The notes beneath the pieces were generated by a model. That model did not search any database and had not been told where the DNA came from. It saw only the letters and a list, made by a program, of their open reading frames with translations. A stretch of DNA of 64,000 nucleotides, taken from assembly GCA_032622095.1 (NCBI GenBank), contig CP136064.1, positions 255,603,863 through 255,667,862 of the forward strand, read 5' to 3'. A program made the translations under genes and the position numbers. This document shows, piece by piece, positions 63,701 through 64,000 of this stretch; positions within the stretch are counted from its first letter, which is position 1; each line of letters starts with the position of its first letter. The DNA comes from Siphonodentalium dalli. Its lineage: Eukaryota > Mollusca > Scaphopoda > Gadilida > Siphonodentaliidae.

Positions 63701-63966
63701 TAAATAAGGGGTAGCGCAGGGTTTTTTCGGGAGGCGGCGATCCCTGTTTTATTTTTGAAGCATTCATTTTATATCCTATTTATATGATTGAATTTTCCAT
63801 CAATGTTCCCACAACAAGAACACATAGATATGCTGATTTTCTCATTCCTCAGGCATGTGACTGTCCAGATGGCAGTATCAAGAAATGGGTGCTGTATTTT
63901 AATTCCGAGTCAGAAAGGAACAAGTTCATTGAAGCTCTGTCTGGGAGTTGGCATGAGCAGTTTCAG
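15694..63966 (+). CDS. PLEKHM2: PLEKHM2 (SKIP) ortholog, 15 visible exons, 3' end beyond window
   Basis: Spliced gene whose exons join in consistent phase to give 965 codons; human PLEKHM2 is about 1019 residues, so one C-terminal exon or so lies past the window. Order: N-terminal helix, RUN domain (about residues 34-157), acidic/serine-rich linker (160-588), conserved region (589-740), PH domain (about 758-865) and a conserved C-terminal module (871-965). Identity was assigned by comparison with the remembered human protein: the segments CTNRRKQF and CHED-QTSFFR are shared, as are the RUN motifs around LDHALL and LNE-LESY. In mammals the protein is recruited by ARL8 to lysosomes and binds kinesin light chain to move them outward. 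The introns are large and filled with mobile elements. What is seen: exons, splice sites, phases. What is inferred: lysosomal role in this animal. Confidence 0.93.
15874..16547. mobile_element. 674-bp Harbinger-like MITE, TSD TTA
   Basis: Terminal inverted repeats GTGAACGTTCAGACGAC...CAATCGTAAGTGGA at both ends (about 35 bp, one short gap). Flanked on both sides by TTA (15871-15873 and 16548-16550), the 3-bp TWA duplication typical of PIF/Harbinger elements. It contains a small hairpin at about 16000-16036. It lies in intron 1, 108 bp from exon 1. No transposase. Confidence 0.75.
16551..20640. other. Intron 1 remainder, mostly unrecognised
   Basis: AT-rich sequence with a more GC-rich stretch at 18340-18990 that resembles no family I recognise. 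Minor repeats: two copies of AAAATAGCTGTTTTTATCAAATG (17775-17825) and a duplicated 85-bp block (about 19140-19310, with GATATAGCAGTCTA and GATACAGCAGTCTA). A minus-strand open frame at 19910-20149 is discussed in the findings. Confidence 0.5.
20648..20950. repeat. 27-bp tandem array, ~11 copies
   Basis: Unit GGGGTTAATGCCCAGTAAGC plus CTATA, with AAC/AAT and single-base variants. Ends about 300 bp before exon 2. Units are contiguous without unique spacers. Confidence 0.92.
21248..21354 (+). CDS. PLEKHM2: PLEKHM2 exon 2 (start of RUN domain)
   Basis: Acceptor TTTGTAG, donor GTGAGC, phase 0 to 2. Encodes residues 25-60, including the stretch LCECLDHALLHG, which aligns with LCEHLDHALLYG of the human RUN domain. 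The exon continues directly from the helix of exon 1 (AIKS-IQEYQ). It is not bordered by its own repeats, although a 27-bp tandem array ends about 300 bp upstream. Confidence 0.92.
21525..21927. mobile_element. MITE, GTGTCTGACATTTGCAG family, full length
   Basis: Begins TGTGTCTGACATTTGCAGAA and ends with its inverse (ATTCTGCAAATGGCAGACAC). Inside are two inverted sub-copies of GAGGGTGAATTTAGTGATGC. The same family recurs at 25640-26840, 32380-32640, 39868-40290, 57256-57370, 57890-58100, 59690-59910 and 60790-61150. Non-coding; class not assigned. Confidence 0.75.
22117..22253. repeat. 137-bp palindrome (hairpin element)
   Basis: AAGTAATGGATGTTGA at the left is inverted at the right (TCAACATCCATTACTT), with matching ATTCCATAGAG and CAAGTTGGTCTGACATTTT arms and a very short loop. 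Likely a hairpin MITE. Confidence 0.75.
22254..23119. other. Intron 2 stretch with degenerate (GTCC)n-type repeat
   Basis: Contains a GTCCGTCCGTCCGTCTGTCC run (about 22540-22567) followed by the phrase ACCAAATTTGGTATGTGAGT recurring at about 22750 and 22940. This resembles the family at 24621. No gene seen. Confidence 0.5.
23120..23458 (+). repeat. PLEKHM2: Splice-acceptor array of exon 3: 8 copies of exon start plus acceptor
   Basis: Each unit (about 35-63 bp) starts TTTGAGACATATCAC, which is the first 15 bases of exon 3, and most end GTGATTTTATATAG, an acceptor. The first copy begins right after TTTATTTAG at 23119. The true exon is the last copy and the only one followed by coding sequence. 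Confidence 0.85.
23459..23568 (+). CDS. PLEKHM2: PLEKHM2 exon 3 (RUN domain)
   Basis: Acceptor TTTATTTAG at 23450-23458, donor GTATGT, phase 2 to 1. Encodes residues 60-97, reading GLRHITDGYWKVVVEF, the same length as human GLQDLSSGYWVLVVHF, and ending VTTNLGKG. Length agreement chooses this acceptor over nearby AGs at 23464 and 23475. The first 15 bases of the exon and the acceptor are also the repeat unit of the array immediately upstream (23120-23458). Confidence 0.92.
23569..24352. other. Intron 3 start, nothing recognised
   Basis: Single-copy-looking AT-rich sequence; no open frame, repeat or element was recognised. Confidence 0.5.
24621..25320 (+). repeat. AGCTCACCTGAG repeat family with (GTCC)n
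   Basis: Starts AGCTCACCTGAGACGAAGTC, then CGTCCGTCCGTCTGTCCGTC, then diverged units of about 150 bp with CAGATTTGTTCAAATGAGGTC and GGGTGACTGG. More such units occur at 26830-27320. I recall the same head sequence as a very common repeat of mollusc genomes. Its nature (coding-derived or not) is unknown to me. Confidence 0.65.
25640..26840. repeat. Tandem ~440-bp duplication of the GTGTCTGAC-family MITE
   Basis: The block GCTTAGGCCTCATCTTCTGG ... GTTAAATTTCCCTTCTAGGA ... ATGGGTGAACATCACCAAC recurs at about 25770, 26235 and 26670 with few differences. The repeated unit is built from MITE halves, so local duplication followed insertion. Confidence 0.75.
27321..28404. other. Intron 3 middle: unrecognised sequence and small duplications
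   Basis: 27330-27806 holds no recognised family. 27850-27945 is the right arm pair of the core palindrome. 28000-28170 has two or three copies of an about 90-bp block containing CTCCATTTATTACATGATTT and CACCCCGGCATGAG. Confidence 0.5.
28405..28553. repeat. 149-bp hairpin element
   Basis: Left ATAGAGCGGCAAAGTTTTGGGA and right TTCCAAAATTGTGTGGCTCTAT are inverted, as are GGTAAGTGATTAATGCA and TGCAATAATCACTT, with a TGGGAGTCTTCGG centre. Short open frames here are artefacts of the palindrome. Confidence 0.65.
29333..29535. repeat. 33-bp tandem array, ~6 copies
   Basis: Unit GAATATGGCAATGCATGGAT plus AATCGTGCACAGT. The 33-bp period keeps frames open on both strands, giving artefactual open frames of about 100 codons. 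Confidence 0.9.
29694..29926 (+). repeat. PLEKHM2: Splice-acceptor array of exon 4: 3 copies of exon start
   Basis: Degenerate copies begin at about 29694, 29769 and 29848, each covering the first 55-60 bases of exon 4 (GTCGGGCCTGGTTGTTTATA, GCATTGAATGAATGC, GGAGAGCT). The first and third have a CAG acceptor in place. The last unit is 79 bp, so its use would shift the frame and hit a stop. Confidence 0.85.
29927..30051 (+). CDS. PLEKHM2: PLEKHM2 exon 4 (RUN domain)
   Basis: Acceptor TTTTACAG, donor GTAACT, phase 1 to 0. Encodes residues 97-138, beginning RAWLFIALNECLLESY, which parallels human RAWLYLALNENSLESY, and containing GLVSKHYIREAL. Three degenerate copies of its first 55-60 bases lie directly upstream. 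Only this last copy stays open through the whole exon. Confidence 0.94.
30142..30505. mobile_element. piggyBac-type MITE copies (CATTTCATGACT ends) with core palindrome
   Basis: Two left ends (TTAACCATTTCATGACTTGA at about 30150 and 30261), the second followed by CCTGTGCCAATGCATTCTCT and two hairpin arm pairs ending GAATGCACTGGCACAGG and TAATGCTGCACCAGCGCA. The right terminus is eroded. Confidence 0.6.
30545..30975. repeat. Dispersed repeat, inverted copy at 46505-47040
   Basis: Shares long stretches in reverse orientation with 46505-47040, including AGTCAAAGGTCACCTGGCAC, TATTTCCTGTTATTAAACGA, AATAAGGGTAGGATCATGTA and AAATGGGACGTGAAACTAAC. The pair sits in introns 4 and 8, enclosing exons 5-8. 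Confidence 0.8.
31376..31559. mobile_element. 184-bp mariner-type hairpin MITE, TSD TA
   Basis: Almost perfect palindrome starting CAGTGATGCCCTAAATAATC and ending with its inverse ...GGGCATTACTG, flanked by TA on both sides (31374-31375, 31560-31561). The CAGT end and TA duplication fit Tc1/mariner. A second copy is at 45046-45215. Confidence 0.85.
32380..32640. mobile_element. Partial GTGTCTGAC-family MITE
   Basis: Contains the CACTAAATTCACCTTCTAGG, GGACCTCATTCTGCTTTGAC and CCAAATGGCAGACGACACAA segments of the family, ending near TTCACCATCTTGGAAC, about 40 bp before the exon 5 acceptor array. Confidence 0.55.
32661..33937 (+). repeat. PLEKHM2: Splice-acceptor array of exon 5: ~20 copies, 57-bp unit
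   Basis: Each unit contains TTGATTCATGATTTCCCCCT, TATCTCTTTACAG (a good acceptor) and AGAATGAATGTT, the first bases of exon 5. I count 21 acceptors with the true one (33938) last. The first part is a 206-bp higher-order repeat (starts 32661, 32867, 33073), each with three short units plus a fragment of the exon body (CTTTTAACGTTGACTTCTGG) that then diverges. Copies differ by only a few bases. Confidence 0.92.
33938..34000 (+). CDS. PLEKHM2: PLEKHM2 exon 5 (end of RUN domain), 63 nt
   Basis: Small exon of 21 codons, phase 0 on both sides, acceptor TCTCTTTACAG and donor GTAAGT. It encodes RMNVLLTLTSGLDFVSFQ and ends EV, matching human LTLFLTLVSGLEFIRFELDL near the end of the RUN domain. It is the final unit of a 1.3-kb array made of repeated copies of its own acceptor and first bases. 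Two upstream acceptors in that array are in frame with it (33824 and 33881). Confidence 0.93.
34079..34468. mobile_element. 390-bp piggyBac-type MITE, TSD TTAA
   Basis: Ends CCCTTTACCCAACA and its inverse (TGTTGGGTAAAGGG) between TTAA at 34075-34078 and 34469-34472. Inside are two hairpins of the core palindrome (GCCAATGCATTCTCTTATAT...). The TTAA target and CCCTTT start fit piggyBac. Confidence 0.85.
34887..35054 (+). repeat. PLEKHM2: Splice-acceptor array of exon 6: 28-bp unit
   Basis: Units GATATGACGTATTTTAATTT plus TGTTGTAG; starts at 34915, 34943, 34971, 34999 and 35027, each directly after an AG, plus a partial copy at 34887. GATATGACGTATTT is the first 14 bases of exon 6, and the true exon at 35055 is the last unit. 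The 28-bp period is not a multiple of 3. Confidence 0.92.
35055..35183 (+). CDS. PLEKHM2: PLEKHM2 exon 6 (RUN exit and linker)
   Basis: Acceptor TTGTTGTAG, donor GTAAGT, phase 0 to 0, 43 codons. Begins DMTYLDFSTYPP, aligning with human DAPYLDLAPYMP just after the RUN domain, then becomes serine and acidic rich (SDRVSLCSMDSLASR). The first bases of the exon and its acceptor form a 28-bp tandem repeat upstream. The human counterpart of this region holds a tryptophan-acidic kinesin light chain motif; no tryptophan is present here. Confidence 0.9.
35256..35637. mobile_element. piggyBac-type MITE (CCCTTCCATGACT ends)
   Basis: Left end CCCTTCCATGACTCGAG after TTAA (35252-35255); right end CTCCAGTCATGGAAGGG, after which the TTAA is lost to mutation. 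Contains several hairpin arms of the core palindrome and CTTACAAGGTCAAGG. Confidence 0.75.
35719..37477. mobile_element. piggyBac-type MITE interrupted by a hAT element
   Basis: Same family as 34079-34468: left CCCTTAACCAACAAAACGG after TTAA (35715-35718), right TTCTGTTGGGTAAAGGG before TTAA (37478-37481). Without the 1405-bp hAT insertion and its duplication the element would be about 346 bp. Confidence 0.85.
35893..37297. mobile_element. 1405-bp hAT-type element, 8-bp TSD
   Basis: Ends TAGGGTCCTGCGAAT and its inverse (ATTCGCAGGACCCTA), flanked by the exact 8-bp duplication ATATGCGA (35885-35892 and 37298-37305). Removing it restores the palindromic core of the host MITE. Subterminal ATCGAATCGAATATCGAATC repeats at both ends. 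No transposase frame, so non-autonomous. Confidence 0.9.
37637..38796 (+). CDS. PLEKHM2: PLEKHM2 exon 7 (large disordered linker exon)
   Basis: 1160-nt exon, acceptor GTTTTAG, donor GTGAGT, phase 0 to 2. Encodes residues 203-589, rich in Ser, Asp, Asn and Lys and probably unstructured. Only two islands look conserved. One is LEIIRVKSKS followed by a Lys-rich run (about residues 290-315), resembling human LEVIRVTKKKK. The other is the 3' edge, which leads into exon 8 (VSFDNNTLLHLM against human FRVDNNHLLLLM). No tryptophan occurs before residue 586. Fast divergence of this linker is normal for the family. Confidence 0.92.
38926..39800. repeat. Dispersed repeat, direct copy at 47620-48660
   Basis: Shared blocks in the same order and orientation: GACCAAGTCTTCT, CCACAACAGCTTG, GATATCGGTTGGG, then GTGATAGAAAAATGT and CATTTTCTGATAG. 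The first copy holds the 39474-39640 palindrome; the second holds a piggyBac MITE and a TA-flanked element, so each serves as the empty site for insertions in the other. Confidence 0.75.
39474..39640. repeat. Near-perfect 167-bp palindrome
   Basis: ATAAGGATTAACTGTCATGT at the left is inverted at the right (ACATGACAGTTACCTGTAATCCTTAT) with about 75-bp arms and a short CCCTTTGGG centre. Hairpin-type mobile element; very few arm mismatches suggest a recent origin. Confidence 0.8.
39868..40290. mobile_element. MITE, GTGTCTGACATTTGCAG family, full length
   Basis: Long terminal inverted repeats CAAGTCTGAATTTAAAGTGT ... inverted at 40268-40290 (CTAAATTCAGACTTG), with internal GGTCCCCGAAAGGTGAATTT and its inverse. 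Here the ends appear longer than the 21525 copy alone suggests. Confidence 0.75.
40796..43850. repeat. 3-kb minisatellite, 68-bp unit, ~45 copies, abutting exon 8
   Basis: Unit TTAAACTTATTATCTGAACA + TTTCCTATATGATAACTACT + CATCAATGATGCTTTAGTAT + AGAAATGG. Variants (TATATGAT, TTATGGGAT, TGAGGGAT; GAAAGGG or GAAATGG) alternate in runs, indicating repeated block duplication. The final partial unit merges into the polypyrimidine tract of the exon 8 acceptor at about 43850. Confidence 0.95.
43863..43932 (+). CDS. PLEKHM2: PLEKHM2 exon 8
   Basis: 70-nt exon, acceptor TTTTTTTCAG, donor GTGAGT, phase 2 to 0, 24 residues with the boundary codon. Encodes DNNTLLHLMIDIFTDENEQF, aligning with human DNNHLLLLMIHVFRENEEQL. 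A 3-kb array of 68-bp repeats runs up to the polypyrimidine tract of this acceptor. Confidence 0.93.
43967..44205. mobile_element. 239-bp piggyBac-type MITE, TSD TTAA
   Basis: Between TTAA at 43963-43966 and 44206-44209; ends CCATTCCATGACTGGAGC and GCTCCCGTTATGAAAGGG. Contains core palindrome arms around 44010-44155. It lies 34 bp after exon 8. Confidence 0.75.
44389..44904. mobile_element. 516-bp hAT-type MITE
   Basis: Ends TAGGGCCCTGCGAATTAATTC and an inverse GATTCACAGGGCCCTA, similar to the hAT element at 35893. Flanks TCTGATGA and TCGGATGA are an 8-bp duplication with one mismatch. Subterminal TTCGATTCGAAATG-like repeats. Confidence 0.75.
45046..45215. mobile_element. Second mariner-type hairpin MITE
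   Basis: Same palindrome as 31376-31559 (GTAATGCCCTAAATAATCGA inverted at the right) with a shorter loop; TA follows the right end (45216-45217) and precedes the slightly mutated left end. Confidence 0.8.
45415..45650. repeat. GGTAGGTACCGGTGGGTAG minisatellite
   Basis: Irregular array of GGTAGGTACCGGTGGGTA, GGTACTGGTGGGTAG and GTAGATAGCAGATGG units. The period-of-three tendency opens a minus-strand frame (45341-45649) that is not a gene. Confidence 0.85.
46505..47040. repeat. Dispersed repeat, inverted copy of 30545-30975
   Basis: Reads TACATGATCCTACCCTTATT, TAATAACAGGAAATAGTGCC and AGGTGACCTTTGACTTCCGG, the reverse complement of the first copy, with a unique insert near 46730-46830. Located in intron 8. 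Confidence 0.8.
47055..47308. mobile_element. 254-bp piggyBac-type MITE
   Basis: Left end CCCTTCCATGACTGGAGC after TTAA (47051-47054), right end GCAGCTCCCGTCATGAAAGGG followed by TTAT (one change from TTAA). Contains two hairpins of the core palindrome. Ends 120 bp before exon 9. Confidence 0.75.
47429..47584 (+). CDS. PLEKHM2: PLEKHM2 exon 9
   Basis: Acceptor TTCTGCACAG, donor GTAAGT, phase 0 to 0, 52 codons. Contains TGHTEGETTLIYILVTDRCL and ends ELDYVS, matching human TGHMEGN...YVLLTDCYVYLLRK and ELDYVS. The strand-turn-strand pattern (ILVTDRCLYLLKK) looks PH-like, the first of three such modules in the C-terminal half; that fold call is my inference. Confidence 0.95.
47741..47986. mobile_element. 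246-bp piggyBac-type MITE (CCCTTTGAGTGCCAGG ends), TSD TTAA
   Basis: Perfect CCCTTTGAGTGCCAGG and CCTGGCACTCAAAGGG... ends (orientation inverted) between TTAA at 47737-47740 and 47987-47990, with one core palindrome hairpin inside. A close copy is at 58180-58429. It is absent from the sister repeat at 38926-39800, which is the empty site. Confidence 0.9.
48192..48583. mobile_element. 392-bp TA-flanked MITE (TGTGACCCGCC ends)
   Basis: Inverted ends TGTGACCCGCCATATCAAAT / ATTTGATATGGCGGGTCACA with TA on both sides (48190-48191, 48584-48585). The empty site CTTATAAATCTT is present in the sister repeat near 39762, which confirms a TA duplication. It carries the core palindrome and a GGGGCTCCCTGCAG segment. 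One internal hairpin arm has been lost. Confidence 0.85.
49180..49290. repeat. Remnant of core-palindrome MITE
   Basis: Contains ATATAAGAGAATACATTGGC, TACCTTGACCTTGTAAGCC and GAATGTATTCTC-like arms but no intact ends. Preceded (49040-49110) by a TAGTCGACTATGAAAAACC remnant resembling the hAT ends at 62719. Confidence 0.5.
49345..49588. repeat. 45-bp tandem array, left part
   Basis: Units TAGTAATAGCTTTCATGGTG + CCGTTCTTCTTTATTTCCATACATCCA, about five copies. It stops at CATAGTAA where the 6.1-kb insertion begins and resumes at 55733. Confidence 0.9.
50820..52168 (+). mobile_element. 5'-truncated LINE, reverse-transcriptase C-terminus and 3' UTR
   Basis: An open frame to 51394 reads ALKTLYYALIQSHLVYGIQI, typical of the region after the polymerase palm in Jockey/CR1-like LINEs, then a helical tail ending KNKGCPDC. 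The catalytic motifs are upstream and missing, so it is 5' truncated and dead. The 3' UTR runs to an ATAAAC(TATCC)n tail at 52138-52168, a short tandem end as in many LINE families. Confidence 0.8.
50827..51396 (+). pseudogene. LINE reverse transcriptase C-terminal fragment (189 codons)
   Basis: Contiguous open frame without internal stops. The VYGIQIWG signature, the HKRALRIIC and LHTLNSSIFMHDW segments and the final CKNKGCPDC knuckle-like motif fit the C-terminal domain of Jockey-clade LINE ORF2. The first about 15 residues are probably read-in from flanking sequence. Lacks the FADD catalytic motif and the endonuclease. Confidence 0.8.
52192..53300. repeat. ~300-350-bp tandem block, 3 copies, with CACGAAGCTTCGGTACAT
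   Basis: ACTCTCATTAAGTAGACAT, GTGTCAGGGAGG-GCAGTTAT and GGTGACCATTCAACGTTTGA recur at about 52216, 52567 and 52868. Each contains one or two copies of ACGAAGCTTCGGTACAT, itself a small palindrome. The third unit decays after 53150; ACCGAAGCTTCG appears again at 53452. Confidence 0.8.
53301..55135. other. Interior of the Harbinger-like insertion, right half, no gene
   Basis: AT-rich; an open frame at 53506-53853 has no recognisable motif. From about 54440 to 54950 the sequence is inversely related to the left end of the insertion (49600-49800), including the TATCATGATTTTTC and TTGTCCGTCAATATGAGCAAC segments. Confidence 0.5.
55160..55435. repeat. Dispersed repeat, direct copy of 11780-12055
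   Basis: Shares GCCGAGGTTTACCGAGGCTC, GGACGAGGTTGATAAATTAC and GTGACGTCATCGCACGCGCT with the first copy, in the same orientation. Confidence 0.75.
55733..55905. repeat. 45-bp tandem array, right part
   Basis: Continuation of 49345-49588 after the insertion: TAGCGTTCATGGTGC..., about four units, ending at TTCTTTATTTCCAG 180 bp before exon 10. Confidence 0.9.
56087..56175 (+). CDS. PLEKHM2: PLEKHM2 exon 10
   Basis: 89-nt exon, acceptor TTTCTTTTCAG, donor GTCAGT, phase 0 to 2. Encodes IGLNSQIIQIVCTNRRKQFW and ends LTR; CTNRRKQF is identical to the human segment as I recall it. It continues the module begun in exon 9 across an 8.5-kb intron that holds the 6.1-kb Harbinger-like insertion. Confidence 0.95.
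56176..58179. other. Intron 10 with MITE fragments
   Basis: 56280-57240 shows nothing recognised. 57256-57370 and 57890-58100 are fragments of the GTGTCTGAC-family MITE (ACCCTCTGGGGACATTATCC; GAACCTCATTCTGCAAATGT). Between them (57430-57830) lies a twice-repeated block with TTTTTCGACTTAGAATTTGA and GTTTCCGACCAATAACTCC. Confidence 0.5.
58180..58429. mobile_element. 250-bp piggyBac-type MITE, copy of 47741-47986, TSD TTAA
   Basis: CCCTTTGAGTGCCAGGGGCC left end and CCTGGCACTCTTAAAGGG right end between TTAA (58176-58179, 58430-58433). One perfect core-palindrome hairpin inside (58312-58382). It ends 50 bp before exon 11. Confidence 0.9.
58480..58609 (+). CDS. PLEKHM2: PLEKHM2 exon 11
   Basis: 130-nt exon, acceptor TAATTTCAG, donor GTAAAT, phase 2 to 0. 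Encodes TVLNDTLSKNENMSRLTVC..TDATTQKITIQKYLAQE, matching human ILTDATMEKLALAKFVAQE. The last bases of this exon together with its donor are repeated in tandem in the following intron (58610-58910). Of the copies with a CAG/GTAAAT donor, only the first follows open coding sequence that keeps frame with exon 12. Confidence 0.94.
58610..58910 (+). repeat. PLEKHM2: Splice-donor array of exon 11: ~6 copies of exon end plus donor
   Basis: Units read CATCCAAAAGTACCTATCTC, then AAGAATGTA or ATACAGATAACAG, then GTAAATATATCATC. The exon 11 end is ACCATCCAAAAGTACCTCGC..CAG/GTAAAT. Copies with an intact CAG/GTAAAT donor occur at 58671 and 58732; later ones lose the G. Here the true splice site is the first copy. 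Confidence 0.88.
59442..59605 (+). CDS. PLEKHM2: PLEKHM2 exon 12 (start of PH domain)
   Basis: 164-nt exon, acceptor TTTATTTTCAG, donor GTATTT (weak: T at +5), phase 0 to 2. Encodes YRYSLVHWDVPSS, matching human VRFYGLVHWEDPTD, then KKEGHLMLKLPDTILFRSPW, the first strands of the PH domain. The basic pair in the first loop of the PH domain (KK) is present. Confidence 0.93.
59690..59910. mobile_element. Partial GTGTCTGAC-family MITE in intron 12
   Basis: TGTGTCTGAATTTGCAGAAT at the left and the internal inverted GATGGTGAATTTAGTGATGC / CATCACCAAATTCACCATC pair; the right half is truncated at about 59910. Confidence 0.7.
60078..60312 (+). CDS. PLEKHM2: PLEKHM2 exon 13 (PH domain)
   Basis: 235-nt exon, acceptor TTTATAG, donor GTATGG, phase 2 to 0. 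Encodes the rest of the PH domain: YGVLCIYNNESDSKP, then CQGCRRQTSADRSHCFEI matching human CGGCRRANTTDRPHAFQV, then the C-terminal helix FDELNAWLQSLC with the near-invariant PH tryptophan. The open frame extends upstream of the acceptor (from 59986) and past the donor, but phase and homology fix the exon limits. Confidence 0.94.
60790..61150. mobile_element. GTGTCTGAC-family MITE in intron 13
   Basis: Contains GCATCACCAAATTCACCCAC, GGACCTCATTCTGCTTAGGC, CCCCAAATTGGCAGACAACA and GGTGAATTTAGTGATGCCAG with its inverse. Ends are partly eroded. It stops 130 bp before exon 14. Confidence 0.65.
61280..61450 (+). CDS. PLEKHM2: PLEKHM2 exon 14
   Basis: 171-nt exon, acceptor TTTATTTAG, donor GTATGT, phase 0 to 0, 57 codons. 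Encodes LPCCAVITNHRLLLCHED and VQTSFFRTLASVNIVDIT, matching human IPCCLVLTDDRLFTCHEDCQTSFFRSL. It looks like the first half of a third PH-like module completed by exon 15. Confidence 0.95.
62066..62613 (-). pseudogene. Unrecognised intronless frame remnants, antisense in intron 14
   Basis: A 127-codon minus-strand frame (62066-62449, no Met start) ends with a hydrophobic helix (IALTVWVGSVWLLYVMHS) near its C-terminus, and AATAAA follows the stop on that strand at about 62040. Upstream, two other frames look coding: RSKTVRQMADDFMSKKDIDD and DEHLYRAECVGRQIDNYI, near an ATG at 62613. Three frames in 550 bp suggest a decayed gene or retrocopy with two frameshifts, or exons of a real nested gene. 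No family recognised. Confidence 0.4.
62719..63617. mobile_element. 899-bp hAT-type element, 8-bp TSD GTGTAAAG
   Basis: Ends TAGTGTTGAAACGATTAGTG and the inverse of TAGGGTTGAAACGATTAATC, each followed inward by GACTAGTCG-type repeats. The 8-bp sequence GTGTAAAG is exact on both sides (62711-62718, 63618-63625). The interior has no transposase. Confidence 0.9.
63853..63966 (+). CDS. PLEKHM2: PLEKHM2 exon 15 (last visible, not terminal)
   Basis: 114-nt exon, acceptor CATTCCTCAG, donor GTTTGT, phase 0 to 0, 38 codons. Encodes IKKWVLYFNSESERNKFIEA and ends GSWHEQFQ, matching human WVIYLSCTSELDRFLSALNSGWKTIYQ. The human protein has about 45 more residues, so the stop codon and 3' UTR are downstream of the window. 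Confidence 0.92.
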
Positions 63967-64000
63967 GTTTGTATACAATATTTATCACGATCAGTGAACG

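Overview
The window is animal genomic DNA carrying most of one large gene on the + strand: the ortholog of PLEKHM2 (SKIP), a RUN and PH domain adaptor that links lysosomes to kinesin-1 through the small GTPase ARL8. Fifteen coding exons (15694-63966) can be placed by eye. They join without a phase break into 965 codons, from a start codon with an in-frame stop just upstream to a point about one exon short of the C-terminus. No other intact gene, tRNA or rRNA was recognised. The host is most likely a lophotrochozoan, probably a mollusc. That is an inference from the long repeat-rich introns and a family beginning AGCTCACCTGAG followed by (GTCC)n, which I recall as common in bivalve and gastropod genomes.

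Layout. 1-15.3 kb is gene-free and made of repeats: tandem arrays, a nested pair of elements with tandem-repeat inverted ends, and long palindromes. Exon 1 is at 15.7 kb. Exons 2-6 (21.2-35.2 kb) encode the RUN domain and linker. Exon 7 (37.6-38.8 kb) is one large low-complexity exon. Exons 8-15 (43.9-64.0 kb) encode the conserved C-terminal half with the PH domain. The introns are packed with non-autonomous DNA transposons whose target-site duplications can be read directly: hAT 8 bp, piggyBac TTAA, Harbinger-like TAA or TTA, mariner-like TA. Many are nested inside one another. One 5'-truncated LINE is present.

The most unusual feature is that splice junctions of this one gene have themselves become tandem repeats. 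Upstream of exons 3, 4, 5 and 6 the block 'polypyrimidine tract + AG + first bases of the exon' is repeated (8, 3, about 20 and 5 extra copies), with the true exon always last. Downstream of exon 11 the block 'exon end + donor' is repeated about six times, with the true exon first. At exon 5 the last three acceptors are 57 bp apart and in frame with no stop, so alternative acceptor choice would insert 19 or 38 residues into the RUN domain. I know of no description of splice-border arrays repeated across one gene.

A second recurring theme is a shared palindromic core (GCCAATGCATTCTCTTATA...) found inside mobile elements with different termini and different target-site duplications.
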